A DNA stretch of 64,000 nt from Dokdonella sp. (GTDB taxonomy: Bacteria > Pseudomonadota > Gammaproteobacteria > Xanthomonadales > Rhodanobacteraceae), in NCBI GenBank assembly GCA_019634795.1, contig JAHCAR010000011.1, forward strand, positions 1 to 64,000, given 5' to 3'. The notes beneath the pieces were generated by a model. It saw nothing but the letters and a program-made list of their open reading frames with translations, was not told the DNA's origin and did no database searches. Both the position numbers and the translations under genes were made by a program. Shown one piece after another: positions 1 through 8,289 of this stretch. The first letter of the stretch is position 1, and the number at the start of each line of letters is the position of its first letter.

Positions 1-756
1 GCTCTCGATCCGCGACGCCTGCGTTTGATCTCGATCGACTGGCTCGGCGGATCCGGCGCATCGAGCGGACCGCGCGACGACCGGGAATTCCCGCCGGTCG
101 ACAGCATCGACCAGGCACACGCCATCCTGCTCCTGCTCAATCATCTCGGCATCGGCCGGGTCGAGGCCGTGGTCGGAGCTTCGTACGGTGCCTGCGTCGG
201 TCAGTGCCTGGCCAGTCTGCTCGGCCATCGCCTGGCACGCCTGGTCGCGATCGGCGCGGCGCACCGGGCCAGCCCGTGGGCGCTCGCCTTGCGCACCCTG
301 CAGCGCGCCGGCATCGAGTCGGCGGCGACGAAGCAGGGTCGACGCGACGCCTTGATCCGGGCCCGCCAGCTCGCGGTACTCGGCTATCGCACGCCCGCTG
401 AGCTCGAAAACCGGTTCGGCGAGTCCGATCCGGCCAGCGGCGTCCTCGGCTGGCTCGTCGCGCACGGCGAACGCTTTGCCTCACGCTTCAGCGCCGCGAG
501 TTTCCTGTGCCTGTCGCGCTCGCTGGACCACCATTTGTGCGAACCGGAGACGATCGCTGCAGCGACCACCGTCGTCGCCATCAACGAGGATCTGCTGGTT
601 CCGCTTGCGCTGGCCAGGGAATTCGTCCGCCGCATCGGCGGCCATGCCGAACTGGTCCGCATCTCATCGCCATTCGGGCACGACGCCTTCCTCAAGGAAG
701 AAGGCGCGATCGCCAGCATTCTCGATTCCTGCCTGTCTTTGGAGATCCCGGCATGA
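1..756 (+). CDS. metX: Homoserine O-acyltransferase MetX (3' part; gene starts before the window)
   Basis: This is the C-terminal ~250 residues of an alpha/beta-hydrolase acyltransferase. It activates homoserine with an acetyl or succinyl group, the first committed step of methionine synthesis. The frame is open from base 1, so the true start lies upstream. The DWLGGSG motif (near base 37) is typical of xanthomonad MetX. The nucleophile elbow GASYGACVG has its serine codon at 181-183. NEDLLVP and FGHDAF near the end supply the catalytic Asp and His. Its stop overlaps the metB start by 4 nt (ATGA), so the two are translationally coupled. Whether the acyl donor is acetyl- or succinyl-CoA cannot be settled from this fragment. 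Xanthomonad members are reported as succinyltransferases, and the metB partner fits O-succinylhomoserine. Confidence 0.9.
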   Translation, partial: ALDPRRLRLISIDWLGGSGASSGPRDDREFPPVDSIDQAHAILLLLNHLGIGRVEAVVGASYGACVGQCLASLLGHRLARLVAIGAAHRASPWALALRTLQRAGIESAATKQGRRDALIRARQLAVLGYRTPAELENRFGESDPASGVLGWLVAHGERFASRFSAASFLCLSRSLDHHLCEPETIAAATTVVAINEDLLVPLALAREFVRRIGGHAELVRISSPFGHDAFLKEEGAIASILDSCLSLEIPA

Positions 757-1946
757 GCAATTCAAACCTTGCCACCACGGCCGTTCGCGCCGGTGTCGAT
801 TGCGACAAGGCCCACGGCGCGGTGATGCCGCCACTCTATCTGTCGAGCAACTTCAGCTTCGCCGGATTCGGGGTCAAGCGTCAGTATGACTATTCGCGCT
901 CCGGCAATCCGACCCGCGACACGCTGGCAGGGGCCCTTGCCGAACTCGAAGGCGGGCAGGGCGGGGTAGTCACCGCGACCGGCATGGCCGCCGTGACCCT
1001 GGTTGCGGCCTTGCTCGAACCGGGAGACCTGCTGGTCGCCCCGCACGACTGCTATGGCGGCACCTGGCGCCTGTTCAACGCGCAGGCCCAGCGCGGCCTC
1101 TACCGCGTCGCCTTCGTCGATTTCCACGATCCGCTGGCGCTGGCCGCGGCGCTTGCCGAAAAGCCGAAGCTGGTCTGGATCGAAACGCCGTCGAATCCGT
1201 TGCTGCGCATCACCGACATCCGTCATGTGGTCGAAGCGGCGCATGCGGTCGGAGCGCTGGCCGTGGTCGACAACACGTTCCTGTCGCCGGTCCTGCAGCA
1301 ACCCTTTGCGTTCAATGCCGACATCGTCGTGCATTCGACGACCAAGTACATCAACGGTCATTCCGATGTCGTCGGCGGCGCGGTGCTCTGGCGCGACCCC
1401 GCCCTCGGCGAGAAGCTGGCCTGGTGGTGCAACTGCCTCGGCCTGTCCGGGGCGCCGTTCGACAGTTACCTGACCCTGCGCGGTTTGCGCACCCTGAAGG
1501 CACGATTCGCCGTGCATGAAGCCAACGCGAGGGCATTGGCCGACCTGCTCGACGCTCATCCGGCGGTGCGCATCGTCCACTATCCGGGGTTGGCTGCGCA
1601 CCCAGGGCACGCGCTGGCGAAGCGCCAGCAGGCGGGGTTCGGGGCCATGCTGAGTTTCGAACTCGAGGGCGGAGAAACCGCGGCCAGGATCTTCGTCGAG
1701 GGGCTGCGCTGCTTCACCCTCGCCGAATCGCTGGGCGGCGTCGAAAGCCTGATCTGCCACCCGGCCGGTATGACCCATGCCGCGATGGCGCCCGAAGCGC
1801 GTCATCGCGCCGGGATCGCCGATGGCCTCCTGCGCGTCTCAGTCGGCATCGAGGACGAGTCGGATCTGCTCGCGGACTTCGAGGCGGCGCTGGAGCGGGT
1901 TTCCACGTCGATCGGCGCAAAGGAGTCGGCCGCTGCGCTGGCCTGA
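753..1946 (+). CDS. metB: Cystathionine gamma-synthase MetB (PLP enzyme)
   Basis: This 397-residue Cys/Met-metabolism PLP enzyme condenses O-acylhomoserine with cysteine to give cystathionine in the cytoplasm. The PLP lysine is K198 in HSTTKYINGHSD. Other family motifs are YSRSGNPTR (res. 47-55), the ATGMAA turn and the phosphate-binding ETPSNPLL segment (res. 144-151). The start chosen is the ATG that overlaps the metX stop. The open frame extends far upstream inside metX, but those starts would add unrelated residues. Position directly behind metX supports gamma-synthase over gamma-lyase or O-acetylhomoserine sulfhydrylase, although sequence motifs alone do not fully separate these. Confidence 0.9.
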   Translation: MSNSNLATTAVRAGVDCDKAHGAVMPPLYLSSNFSFAGFGVKRQYDYSRSGNPTRDTLAGALAELEGGQGGVVTATGMAAVTLVAALLEPGDLLVAPHDCYGGTWRLFNAQAQRGLYRVAFVDFHDPLALAAALAEKPKLVWIETPSNPLLRITDIRHVVEAAHAVGALAVVDNTFLSPVLQQPFAFNADIVVHSTTKYINGHSDVVGGAVLWRDPALGEKLAWWCNCLGLSGAPFDSYLTLRGLRTLKARFAVHEANARALADLLDAHPAVRIVHYPGLAAHPGHALAKRQQAGFGAMLSFELEGGETAARIFVEGLRCFTLAESLGGVESLICHPAGMTHAAMAPEARHRAGIADGLLRVSVGIEDESDLLADFEAALERVSTSIGAKESAAALA

Positions 1947-2165
1947 TTGGCCAGCTGAGGCTGATCGTCGGCGGCATGGGCCTCGCTTCGGGCACGCGAA
2001 TGAACGTGCTCAAACCTGGCCGCGGAATCGGCCTTCTGTTTACCTTTGGCGCAAGCCACAAGTCCTGTTCCGAAGGGTCCCGAACGACGTCTGGTGGTAG
2101 CGCTCGAAGCTGGCTGCTGCCTGCGCCCTCTGCCTTGGCTCGAACTGCAGTTCGATGCGAATCGT

Positions 2166-2933
2166 TTACTTGCGCGCCGCATCCGCGGGGCTGCTCGCTG
2201 GTTGTGTGCCGCATCCGTGGATCTCGAGCGTGTAGGGGATGTACAACATCAATTCCGATGTCGACACGCGCTGCCACTCGATTCGACTGCCGAGTCCGTT
2301 GATCGAAATATCGCAGCTTGTCCCGAGTTCCGAACGGATGCTCGCGGTATCCTGCGCGATTGCCTTGATCAGCTCGAGTCGAAAGCGCTCGGGGCGGTTC
2401 AGGCTCAACGCGGTTTCCTTGTCGGCGTCGATCTCGGTGCGTCCGACGCGCTCGGACCGGGCGACAAAGTCGCGAAGTGCGCGCGTCATCTCCGCGGCGC
2501 GCTGCGGTGCGCCATCGATGGCGGTACGCACGAACAGCGAAACCTTGCTGACATCAGGGCGCTTCTCGTCGCGTTCCAGCGGCAGGCGGGCAGCGGCGTC
2601 GACACGAGTGACGAAGGTCTCTCCGTAGACCAGTTCGAAACGGCTGCCCGCGTTGGCGAGCATCTTGCGGATGGTGGCCTGTATCTCGTCCTCGCGACCT
2701 TTTTCGCTGCGCGTGTCATTGGTCAACGTGACCCGCAGGAGCAGGTAGTCACCGGGCCGCGTGATCGACACGGCCGGCGTATCGAGGAGGTCACGGTAGC
2801 TGATGTTCGAGCCGGTGACGACGATCGTGTCGAGTCGCTCGCTCCCGTCCTGGGCGTGGGCAGAAGTGGTGCCCAAAGCCATGCCGGCGAACAGGCACAA
2901 CGAAACCAGACCACTCGATACGGGGGTGTTCAT
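2166..2933 (-). CDS. Exported protein of unknown function with a TonB-receptor-like VVTGS motif
   Basis: I do not recognise a family. The 255-residue product begins with a clear Sec signal peptide, with likely cleavage after TSAHA at about residue 28. This is followed by LDTIVVTGSNISYRDL, which resembles the start of a TonB-dependent receptor plug. The rest is only ~210 mixed alpha/beta residues without a barrel, so it is not a receptor. Two cysteines near the C terminus (CDISI and HGCGT) could pair in the periplasm. The start at 2933 is preferred over the ATG two codons upstream because GGGAG then sits at ribosome-binding distance. The gene stands alone, with its 3' end facing the end of metB. 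Confidence 0.6.
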   Translation of the reverse strand: MNTPVSSGLVSLCLFAGMALGTTSAHAQDGSERLDTIVVTGSNISYRDLLDTPAVSITRPGDYLLLRVTLTNDTRSEKGREDEIQATIRKMLANAGSRFELVYGETFVTRVDAAARLPLERDEKRPDVSKVSLFVRTAIDGAPQRAAEMTRALRDFVARSERVGRTEIDADKETALSLNRPERFRLELIKAIAQDTASIRSELGTSCDISINGLGSRIEWQRVSTSELMLYIPYTLEIHGCGTQPASSPADAARK

Positions 2934-3018
2934 CGGCATCTCCCAGGCGTCAGTCGCCGTCGATGCAGATTACACTTTGCCGCGGCGGTCGCCCAGTGGC
3001 CGGGCTTCGATACGATAT

Positions 3019-3600
3019 TCAGTCGAAATCGGCGAGCAGGGTCGTGCGCGTCGCGCCGCTCAGTTCGGTCCGTTCGAGGTAGGCCGGGTGGCTGCTGGCG
3101 AACTCGACGCGCGCGCCGGCGCGGGCCGCGGCGATCATCGCTGCGCTGAACTCGAAGCGCAGAAAGTGCACGGCCGAGGTTTTGCTCTCGTTGCTGCGCT
3201 CCATGTCCTCGTCGGCGATCGCGCGGACCGGCGGATGGCCGTCGACGGTGACCGTGATGTGGTCCTCGATGCCGATCAGGCGGGCCAGTTCGATCTTGCG
3301 CTGCTCGACGTCCTCGTATTCGATCAGCATGGTCGCCTTGAGGTTGCCGCCATCCGGAATCAGCGGGTTGTAGGCGTCGAGTTCTTCCTCGATCGCGGCG
3401 GCTTCGAAGATACGCTCGATGCGCAGCATCTCCTGGATCTGGTACTGGATCGTCAGGCGGTCCTCGAACAGCAGGCTGACATGCTCGCCGAGTGCCACCT
3501 TGCGGTCGTGCTTGTGGGCGAGCACGAGGGCCCGGAACGCGGTGCGTTCGGCGGCATAGGCCTCGAGGGTGAACAGGTCGGTGCGCTTGAGCTTCTGCAT
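3019..3600 (-). CDS. DUF3501 family protein
   Basis: This 193-residue soluble protein matches the DUF3501 family in length and in the segments MLRIERIFE, NPLIPDGGNL and TVDGHPPV. It has no signal peptide and no cysteine clusters. The family is usually found next to a CCG-domain iron-sulfur protein and a rubrerythrin, which is exactly the arrangement here. The start is 5 bp from the stop of the upstream iron-sulfur gene, so the three form an operon (rubrerythrin, Fe-S protein, DUF3501). The molecular role is unknown; a part in peroxide or oxidative-stress handling is inferred from context only. Confidence 0.8.
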   Translation of the reverse strand: MQKLKRTDLFTLEAYAAERTAFRALVLAHKHDRKVALGEHVSLLFEDRLTIQYQIQEMLRIERIFEAAAIEEELDAYNPLIPDGGNLKATMLIEYEDVEQRKIELARLIGIEDHITVTVDGHPPVRAIADEDMERSNESKTSAVHFLRFEFSAAMIAAARAGARVEFASSHPAYLERTELSGATRTTLLADFD

Positions 3601-3605
3601 GCGGG

Positions 3606-4952
3606 CTAGATTCCGTAGGCTCTGCGCAACAGCGAGAGCGGACTTTCGGCGCCCGGCGCATCGCCGAGGCCGTGGGCGATATGCGAGGCGGCCATCGGGC
3701 AGTCGCTGGCGAAGTGGGTGGCCTCGGCCTGACTGACGCGGTTCTCGACCGGCTTGGCGATCTTGCGCGAGATCGCATAGGTCGCCTTCTTGACCCCGTA
3801 GGTGCCGTCGTGACCCGAGCAGCGTTCGATCATCTCGATTTCGGTACCGCCGATCAGCTTGAGGATGTCGCGGGTCTTCGGCCCGATGTTCTGCACGCGC
3901 TGATGGCAGGGCGCGTGGTAGGCGATCTTGCCGAGCGGGTTGGCGAAATCGAGCTTGAGCAAGCCGGCCTGGTGGCGCTGCCAGAGGTACTCGAACGGAT
4001 CGAACAGGTGGCGCTTGACCAGCTGCACGTCTTCGTCGTCGGGGAACATCAGCGGCAGCTCCTGGCGGAACATCAGCACGCAGGAAGGGATCGCCGCGGT
4101 GATGTCCCAGCCCTCGCGCACGGCGGCGGCGAGCACCGGGATGTTCTTTTCCTTGTAACGCGCCACCGATTCGAGGTCGCCGAGTTCGAGCTTGGGCATG
4201 CCGCAGCAGACCTCGCGCTCGACCAGCTTCACGGCCACGCCATTGTGGCGCAGCACGGCCGCCAGGTCCTCGACGGCCTGCGGATAGGAAAAGTTGCAGT
4301 AGCAGGTGGCGAACAGGGCGACCTTGCCGCGCGTGCGGCCGGCCGGCGTGATCTCGGCAACGCCGCCATCCATGCCCTTCATGCGCCGGCGCGCCGTGTC
4401 GGCATGGTATTCGGGAACGCGCGCATCACGATCGACGCCGAGGGTCTTCTCGAGCAGGGCGCGCGTCGGCTTGGCGCGGTTCGCAGCATTCACCGCCTTG
4501 ACCACGAGCGGGATCGACGCGAGCTTGCCGACCGCAGTCGTGCTCGACAGCAGTTTCGCCGCCAGCCTCGTTTCGCCGTTGCGGTGCCTGACTGCCTTGG
4601 CGCGCAACATCAGGTGTGGAAAATCGACATTCCACTCATGCGGCGGCACGTACGGACACTTGGTCTGGTAGCAGAGGTCGCATAGATAGCACTGGTCGAC
4701 GACCTTGGCGTAGTCGGCCTTGGCCACTCCGTCGACTTCCATGGTCGGGGATTCGTCGACGAGGTCGAACAGGGTCGGGAAGGCGTGGCAGAGGCTGACG
4801 CAGCGGCGGCAGCCATGGCAAATGTCGAAGACGCGCTCGAGCTCCTTGTCGAGGGCGGCCTGGTCGTAAAAACCGGGGTTCTTCCAGTCCAGCGGGTGGC
4901 GCGTCGGCGCTTCGAGGCTGCCTTCGCGGGAACCTGAGGATTGATCGGCCAT
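3606..4952 (-). CDS. Heterodisulfide reductase-like (GlpC-type) iron-sulfur oxidoreductase
   Basis: The product has 448 residues and two classic 4Fe-4S ferredoxin motifs near the N terminus ([11 protein letters not shown] and [12 protein letters not shown]). Two cysteine-rich CCG domains follow (CYCN...CCGMPKLE and CHAPCHQ...CSGHDG), as in GlpC, LutA and HdrB. Such proteins pass electrons between a partner redox protein and a substrate or quinone. Here it lies between a rubrerythrin and DUF3501, so electron supply to rubrerythrin for peroxide reduction is a reasonable inference. No catalytic flavoprotein partner is adjacent. The ATG at 4952 was chosen because the ~25 residues encoded further upstream are low-complexity Arg/Gly/Pro. 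Confidence 0.85.
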   Translation of the reverse strand: MADQSSGSREGSLEAPTRHPLDWKNPGFYDQAALDKELERVFDICHGCRRCVSLCHAFPTLFDLVDESPTMEVDGVAKADYAKVVDQCYLCDLCYQTKCPYVPPHEWNVDFPHLMLRAKAVRHRNGETRLAAKLLSSTTAVGKLASIPLVVKAVNAANRAKPTRALLEKTLGVDRDARVPEYHADTARRRMKGMDGGVAEITPAGRTRGKVALFATCYCNFSYPQAVEDLAAVLRHNGVAVKLVEREVCCGMPKLELGDLESVARYKEKNIPVLAAAVREGWDITAAIPSCVLMFRQELPLMFPDDEDVQLVKRHLFDPFEYLWQRHQAGLLKLDFANPLGKIAYHAPCHQRVQNIGPKTRDILKLIGGTEIEMIERCSGHDGTYGVKKATYAISRKIAKPVENRVSQAEATHFASDCPMAASHIAHGLGDAPGAESPLSLLRRAYGI

Positions 4953-5060
4953 GGGAGTCCTTGCAGTCAGTTCCGCGCTGCGGCGCACTCGCAGCCCCGG
5001 GGGGCCGCGGGCTCCTTGGGTGCGCAACCCGCCGCGGCGGGTTGCGCCGGGGTCGTGCGG

Positions 5061-5483
5061 TCAGGCGGCGACTTCGCCCAGTGCCTTGGTGAAGCGGTTG
5101 GCATGCGAGCGCTCGGCCTTGGCCAGGGTCTCGAACCAGTCGGCGATTTCGTCGAAGCCTTCTTCGCGCGCGGCCTTGGCCATACCTGGGTACATGTCGG
5201 TGTACTCGTGGGTCTCGCCGGCGATCGCGCTCTTCAGATTGGCGACGGTATCGCCGAAGGGCAGGCCTGTGGCCGGATCGCCGACCGCTTCGAGGTACTC
5301 GAGATGGCCGTGCGCATGGCCGGTCTCGCCTTCGGCGGTGGAGCGGAACACGGCAGCAACGTCGTTGTGGCCTTCGACATCGGCCTTCTGTGCGAAGTAG
5401 AGGTAGCGACGATTGGCCTGCGATTCGCCGGCGAACGCGGCCTTCAGGTTTTCTTCAGTGCGGGAGCCTTTGAGCTTGCTCAT
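5061..5483 (-). CDS. Rubrerythrin-family diiron protein without rubredoxin domain
   Basis: This 140-residue ferritin-like four-helix protein carries the di-iron ligands of rubrerythrin in two ExxH-containing repeats: E20 and EGETGH (E53/H56), then AGETHEY (E90) and ERSH (E124/H127). The C-terminal rubredoxin FeS4 domain of classical rubrerythrin is missing, so electrons must come from a separate protein. The adjacent Fe-S oxidoreductase is the obvious candidate. The likely activity is reduction of hydrogen peroxide in the cytoplasm. A strong AGGAGGT ribosome-binding site lies just upstream of the ATG at 5483. It is the first gene of the three-gene operon and lies just beyond the 3' end of oxyR. 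Confidence 0.88.
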   Translation of the reverse strand: MSKLKGSRTEENLKAAFAGESQANRRYLYFAQKADVEGHNDVAAVFRSTAEGETGHAHGHLEYLEAVGDPATGLPFGDTVANLKSAIAGETHEYTDMYPGMAKAAREEGFDEIADWFETLAKAERSHANRFTKALGEVAA

Positions 5484-5606
5484 GGTGTGTACCTCCTCGA
5501 GTGGGGTCGGACGACGAAACGCATGTGGAAGCGGGAGTTTGCCGGAACGTAGCATCACGCGCGGCAAGGTGGAAATAGACTGTGCCGATGGAATCCATCG
5601 GCATTC

Positions 5607-6611
5607 TCAATGACCGCTCGAGGGCAGCTTGTTCGATGCCTTGCCGCGCGACTTCCCCGCTGCGGGCTTGCCGGTCGGAGCGCGTGGCGAGGATTTGTCG
5701 AAGAGATCGTCCGGATCGAGCAACTGCGCCGGCAGTTCGCGGAACAGCCGGGCGAATTCGCCGAGGAATCCGTTCAGGGCCGAACTCTTGCGCCAGACCA
5801 TGGCGATGTGACGGCTTGGTGCACGACCGCTGAAGCGGATCAGGCGCACGTGATCGACCTGCGGCACCGGCGGCTTGACCGCGAGGGTCGGCAGCAGGGT
5901 GATACCGACGTTGGCGGCGACCATCTGGCGCAGCGTTTCGAGGCTGGTCGCGCGGAACCCGGCCTTCTCGCCGGCGCCGGCCATCTGGCAGACCTCGAGC
6001 GCCTGGTCACGCAGGCAATGCCCGTCCTCGAGCAGCAGGATGCTCTGGTCGGCCAGGTCCTCGAGCTTCAGCGAATTGCGCCCGACCAGCGGATTGTCCT
6101 CGGGCACGGCCAGCACGAAAGGTTCCTCGAACAGCTTTTCGACATGCAACTGGTGATCGTGCACGGGCAGGGCGAGGATGCCGGCGTCGATGCGGCCTTC
6201 GCGCAGCTGGCGCAGTACGTTTTCGGTCTTCTCTTCGAGCAGCAGCAACTCCAGGCGCGGAAAGCGCGCGCGGATCCGCGGCACCATATGCGGCAGCAGG
6301 TAGGGGCCCAGGGTCGGGAAAATGCCGAGGCGCACGGTGCCCGATTCGGGGTCGAGGGTCCTGCGCGCGATCGCCCTGATCTGTTCGACCTCGTTGAGCA
6401 CGTCGCGCGCGCGCAGGGCGATCTCGCGTCCGACCTCGGTCAGCAGGACCTTGCGTGGCGTGCGCTCGACCAGGGCCACACCAAGCTCGTCCTCGAGCTT
6501 CTTGATTTGCGTCGACAGGGTCGGCTGGCTGACGAAGCTGGCTTCCGCGGCACGACCGAAATGCTTGTATTCCGAGAGGGCGACCAGATATCTGAGGTCA
6601 CGCAGGTTCAT
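5607..6611 (-). CDS. oxyR: LysR-type peroxide sensor OxyR
   Basis: This 334-residue LysR-family regulator has an N-terminal winged helix (res. 1-60, with the helix-turn-helix around FGRAAEASFVSQPTLSTQI). Its regulatory domain holds the redox pair C199 (GHCLRDQ) and C208 (LEVCQM), at the same positions as in E. coli OxyR. Peroxide oxidises this pair to a disulfide and switches DNA binding. The C-terminal ~30 residues (Pro/Lys/Ser-rich) are a tail beyond the usual family end. It is transcribed divergently from ahpC, the arrangement expected for an autoregulated activator of the peroxiredoxin genes. The rubrerythrin operon downstream is probably part of the same response. Confidence 0.95.
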   Translation of the reverse strand: MNLRDLRYLVALSEYKHFGRAAEASFVSQPTLSTQIKKLEDELGVALVERTPRKVLLTEVGREIALRARDVLNEVEQIRAIARRTLDPESGTVRLGIFPTLGPYLLPHMVPRIRARFPRLELLLLEEKTENVLRQLREGRIDAGILALPVHDHQLHVEKLFEEPFVLAVPEDNPLVGRNSLKLEDLADQSILLLEDGHCLRDQALEVCQMAGAGEKAGFRATSLETLRQMVAANVGITLLPTLAVKPPVPQVDHVRLIRFSGRAPSRHIAMVWRKSSALNGFLGEFARLFRELPAQLLDPDDLFDKSSPRAPTGKPAAGKSRGKASNKLPSSGH

Positions 6612-6633
6612 GCTGCAGGGCCATTGTCTGTGA

Positions 6634-6671
6634 CTATCGAACGGATACTATCAATCAATTGGATTGATTGA
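6634..6671. promoter_or_regulatory. Candidate OxyR operator in the oxyR-ahpC divergent promoter
   Basis: The 145-bp gap between oxyR and ahpC holds a perfect 9-bp inverted repeat (TCAATCAAT and ATTGATTGA around TGG, 6651-6671). CTAT at 6634-6637 and ATACTAT at 6645-6651 precede it. OxyR sites are built from spaced ATAG/CTAT half-sites on one DNA face, and this AT-rich island in GC-rich DNA fits that pattern. The assignment is inferred from position and composition; the exact half-site phasing is not a textbook match. Confidence 0.55.
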
Positions 6672-6756
6672 AACCGGGTCACTAGACTGTCCCCATCGGT
6701 CGCTTCCGGCCGACCCCGAACCCCGTTTTCATTCCACTTCCGAATAGGAGCGATTC

Positions 6757-7299
6757 ATGCTGACTGTTGGCGACAAGTTCCCCGAATTCAATCTCAAGGC
6801 CACCGTCTCGACCGAAAGCGTCGAGAAGGCATTTACCACGATCAACAACCAGACCTACGCCGGCAAGTGGTTGCTGGTGTTCTTCTACCCGAAGGACTTC
6901 ACCTTCGTCTGCCCGACCGAGATCAAGGGTTTCGGCGACCTCAACAGCCAGTTCGCCGATCGCGATACCCAGGTGCTCGCGGCGAGCACCGACAGCGAGT
7001 TCGTGCACCTGGCCTGGCGCAAGGACCACAAGGACCTCAACGACCTGCCGTTCCCGATGCTGGCCGACACGGCCAAGCGCCTGACCACTGCGCTCGGCAT
7101 CCTCGACGAGGAAGAGGGCGTGGCCAAGCGTGCGACCTTCCTGGTCGATCCGGACGGCGTGATCCAGTTCGCCTACGTGACCGCTGGCAGCGTTGGCCGC
7201 AACCCGCAAGAAGTGCTGCGCGTGCTCGATGCGCTGCAGACCGACGAACTGTGCCCGTGCAACTGGAACAAGGGCGACGACGTGCTAAAGGTTGCCTGA
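6757..7299 (+). CDS. ahpC: Peroxiredoxin AhpC (alkyl hydroperoxide reductase C)
   Basis: This 180-residue thioredoxin-fold peroxidase has its peroxidatic Cys at C52 in FTFVCPTE. C166 and C168 near the C terminus (DELCPCNW) form the likely resolving pair. It reduces hydrogen peroxide, organic peroxides and possibly peroxynitrite in the cytoplasm. It resembles the actinobacterial-type AhpC, which takes electrons from AhpD rather than AhpF, and ahpD follows in the same direction. The start is supported by AATAGGAGCG upstream. Divergent oxyR and the palindrome between them indicate peroxide induction. A strong terminator separates it from ahpD. Confidence 0.93.
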   Translation: MLTVGDKFPEFNLKATVSTESVEKAFTTINNQTYAGKWLLVFFYPKDFTFVCPTEIKGFGDLNSQFADRDTQVLAASTDSEFVHLAWRKDHKDLNDLPFPMLADTAKRLTTALGILDEEEGVAKRATFLVDPDGVIQFAYVTAGSVGRNPQEVLRVLDALQTDELCPCNWNKGDDVLKVA

Positions 7300-7457
7300 A
7301 CGAAATCCGGAGACGCCCAGCGGCGCATTGTCGCGGTCCTTGTAGCCGCGAAAGCCGCCCCCAGATCAGGGGGGCGTTCTCCAGGGTGATGCATTGACGC
7401 AATCATTGCCCGACTGTCAGGACGGCGCCGTACCTCCCCTCCCCACGGCGTCGTCCC

Positions 7458-7496
7458 GGGCGGCGGGTTCCTCCCCGAACCCGCCGCCCCCTTTTT
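7458..7496 (+). terminator. Intrinsic terminator after ahpC
   Basis: A perfect 13-bp stem (GGGCGGCGGGTTC, 7458-7470, pairing with 7477-7489) encloses the 6-nt loop CTCCCC. Two bases later there is a run of six T. It lies between ahpC and ahpD, so ahpD expression depends on read-through or on its own promoter. Confidence 0.85.
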
Positions 7497-7567
7497 TCAA
7501 CGACGAATTCGAATTCCGGCCTTGGCTGGATGTATCCGGCTGCCGACCGAAACCCCAGGAGAACCCG

Positions 7568-8107
7568 ATGAACCTCAACGACATCAAGGCCCAGTTGCCC
7601 GATTACGCAAAGGACCTGCGTCTCAACCTCGATTCGGTGCTCAGCGAATCGGGCGCCCCCGGACTGAGCCCGAAGCAGGTCGCGATCATCGCCATCGCCA
7701 GTGCGATCGCATCGCGTCACGCGCCGCTGACGATGGCGGTCAGGGCGCACTTCGACGGCAAGCTCAGCGACGCTGAACTCGACGCGGCACGTGCGGCCGC
7801 CGCAATCATGGGCATGAACAATATCTACTACCGCTTCGTGCACCTGGTCGGCGACGACGAGTACGCGAAGCTGCGCGCCGGCCTGCGCATGAACGTGATG
7901 GCCAATCCGGGCTGCGAGAAGGTCGACTTCGAGCTGGCCTCGCTGGCCGTCTCGGCGATCAAGGGCTGCGGCATGTGCCTGGAGTCGCATGAAAAGACCC
8001 TGCGCAAGCACGAGGTGGCGCCGGTCGCGATCCAGAGTGCGGCCCGCATCGCCGCGGTCATCCACGCCGTTGCCGTGGCCAGCGAGCAGGCCCAGGCCGC
8101 CGCCTGA
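7568..8107 (+). CDS. ahpD: Alkyl hydroperoxidase AhpD
   Basis: This 179-residue all-helical AhpD-family protein has the CxxC redox motif C134-GM-C137 ([12 protein letters not shown]), the proton-relay H141 and an acidic residue E122. AhpD reduces oxidised AhpC using lipoylated dihydrolipoamide acyltransferase as electron source, and has weak peroxidase activity of its own. The ATG at 7568 has AGGAGAA just upstream. Starts further upstream would add a Pro-rich, non-conserved stretch encoded by the terminator region. Linkage to ahpC supports the pairing. Confidence 0.93.
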   Translation: MNLNDIKAQLPDYAKDLRLNLDSVLSESGAPGLSPKQVAIIAIASAIASRHAPLTMAVRAHFDGKLSDAELDAARAAAAIMGMNNIYYRFVHLVGDDEYAKLRAGLRMNVMANPGCEKVDFELASLAVSAIKGCGMCLESHEKTLRKHEVAPVAIQSAARIAAVIHAVAVASEQAQAAA

Positions 8108-8144
8108 TTTCGCCGGGCCTCGATTGCGCAGGCCTGCGGGGGGA

Positions 8145-8180
8145 GGACCCGCACTTCATGACGGAGTGCGGGTCCGGTTT
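8145..8180 (+). terminator. Probable terminator after ahpD
   Basis: A perfect 11-bp stem (GGACCCGCACT, 8145-8155, with 8165-8175) and a 9-nt loop are followed by GGTTTAT. The T-run is weak, so termination may be partial. Confidence 0.6.
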
Positions 8181-8183
8181 ATC

Positions 8184-8223
8184 GGTCTCTGACCCCGTTC
8201 CCGGGTCTCTGACCCCGTTCCCG
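8184..8223. repeat. Two tandem copies of a 20-bp unit
   Basis: GGTCTCTGACCCCGTTCCCG occurs twice back to back (8184-8203 and 8204-8223), immediately after the ahpD hairpin. Similar 'TCTGACCCC' sequences are widespread intergenic repeats in xanthomonads; that link is from memory and was not checked. Confidence 0.8.
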
Positions 8224-8289
8224 TTTCGGCCGCGTTGGACGATCCTGCAACAGCTGCTGTTGCACCCTGTCTCCAACGGACCGAATCCG

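Noticed and set aside
1938-1957. Terminator of metB
   Set aside because: GCTGGCC/GGCCAGC forms a short hairpin over the stop codon but no T-run follows.
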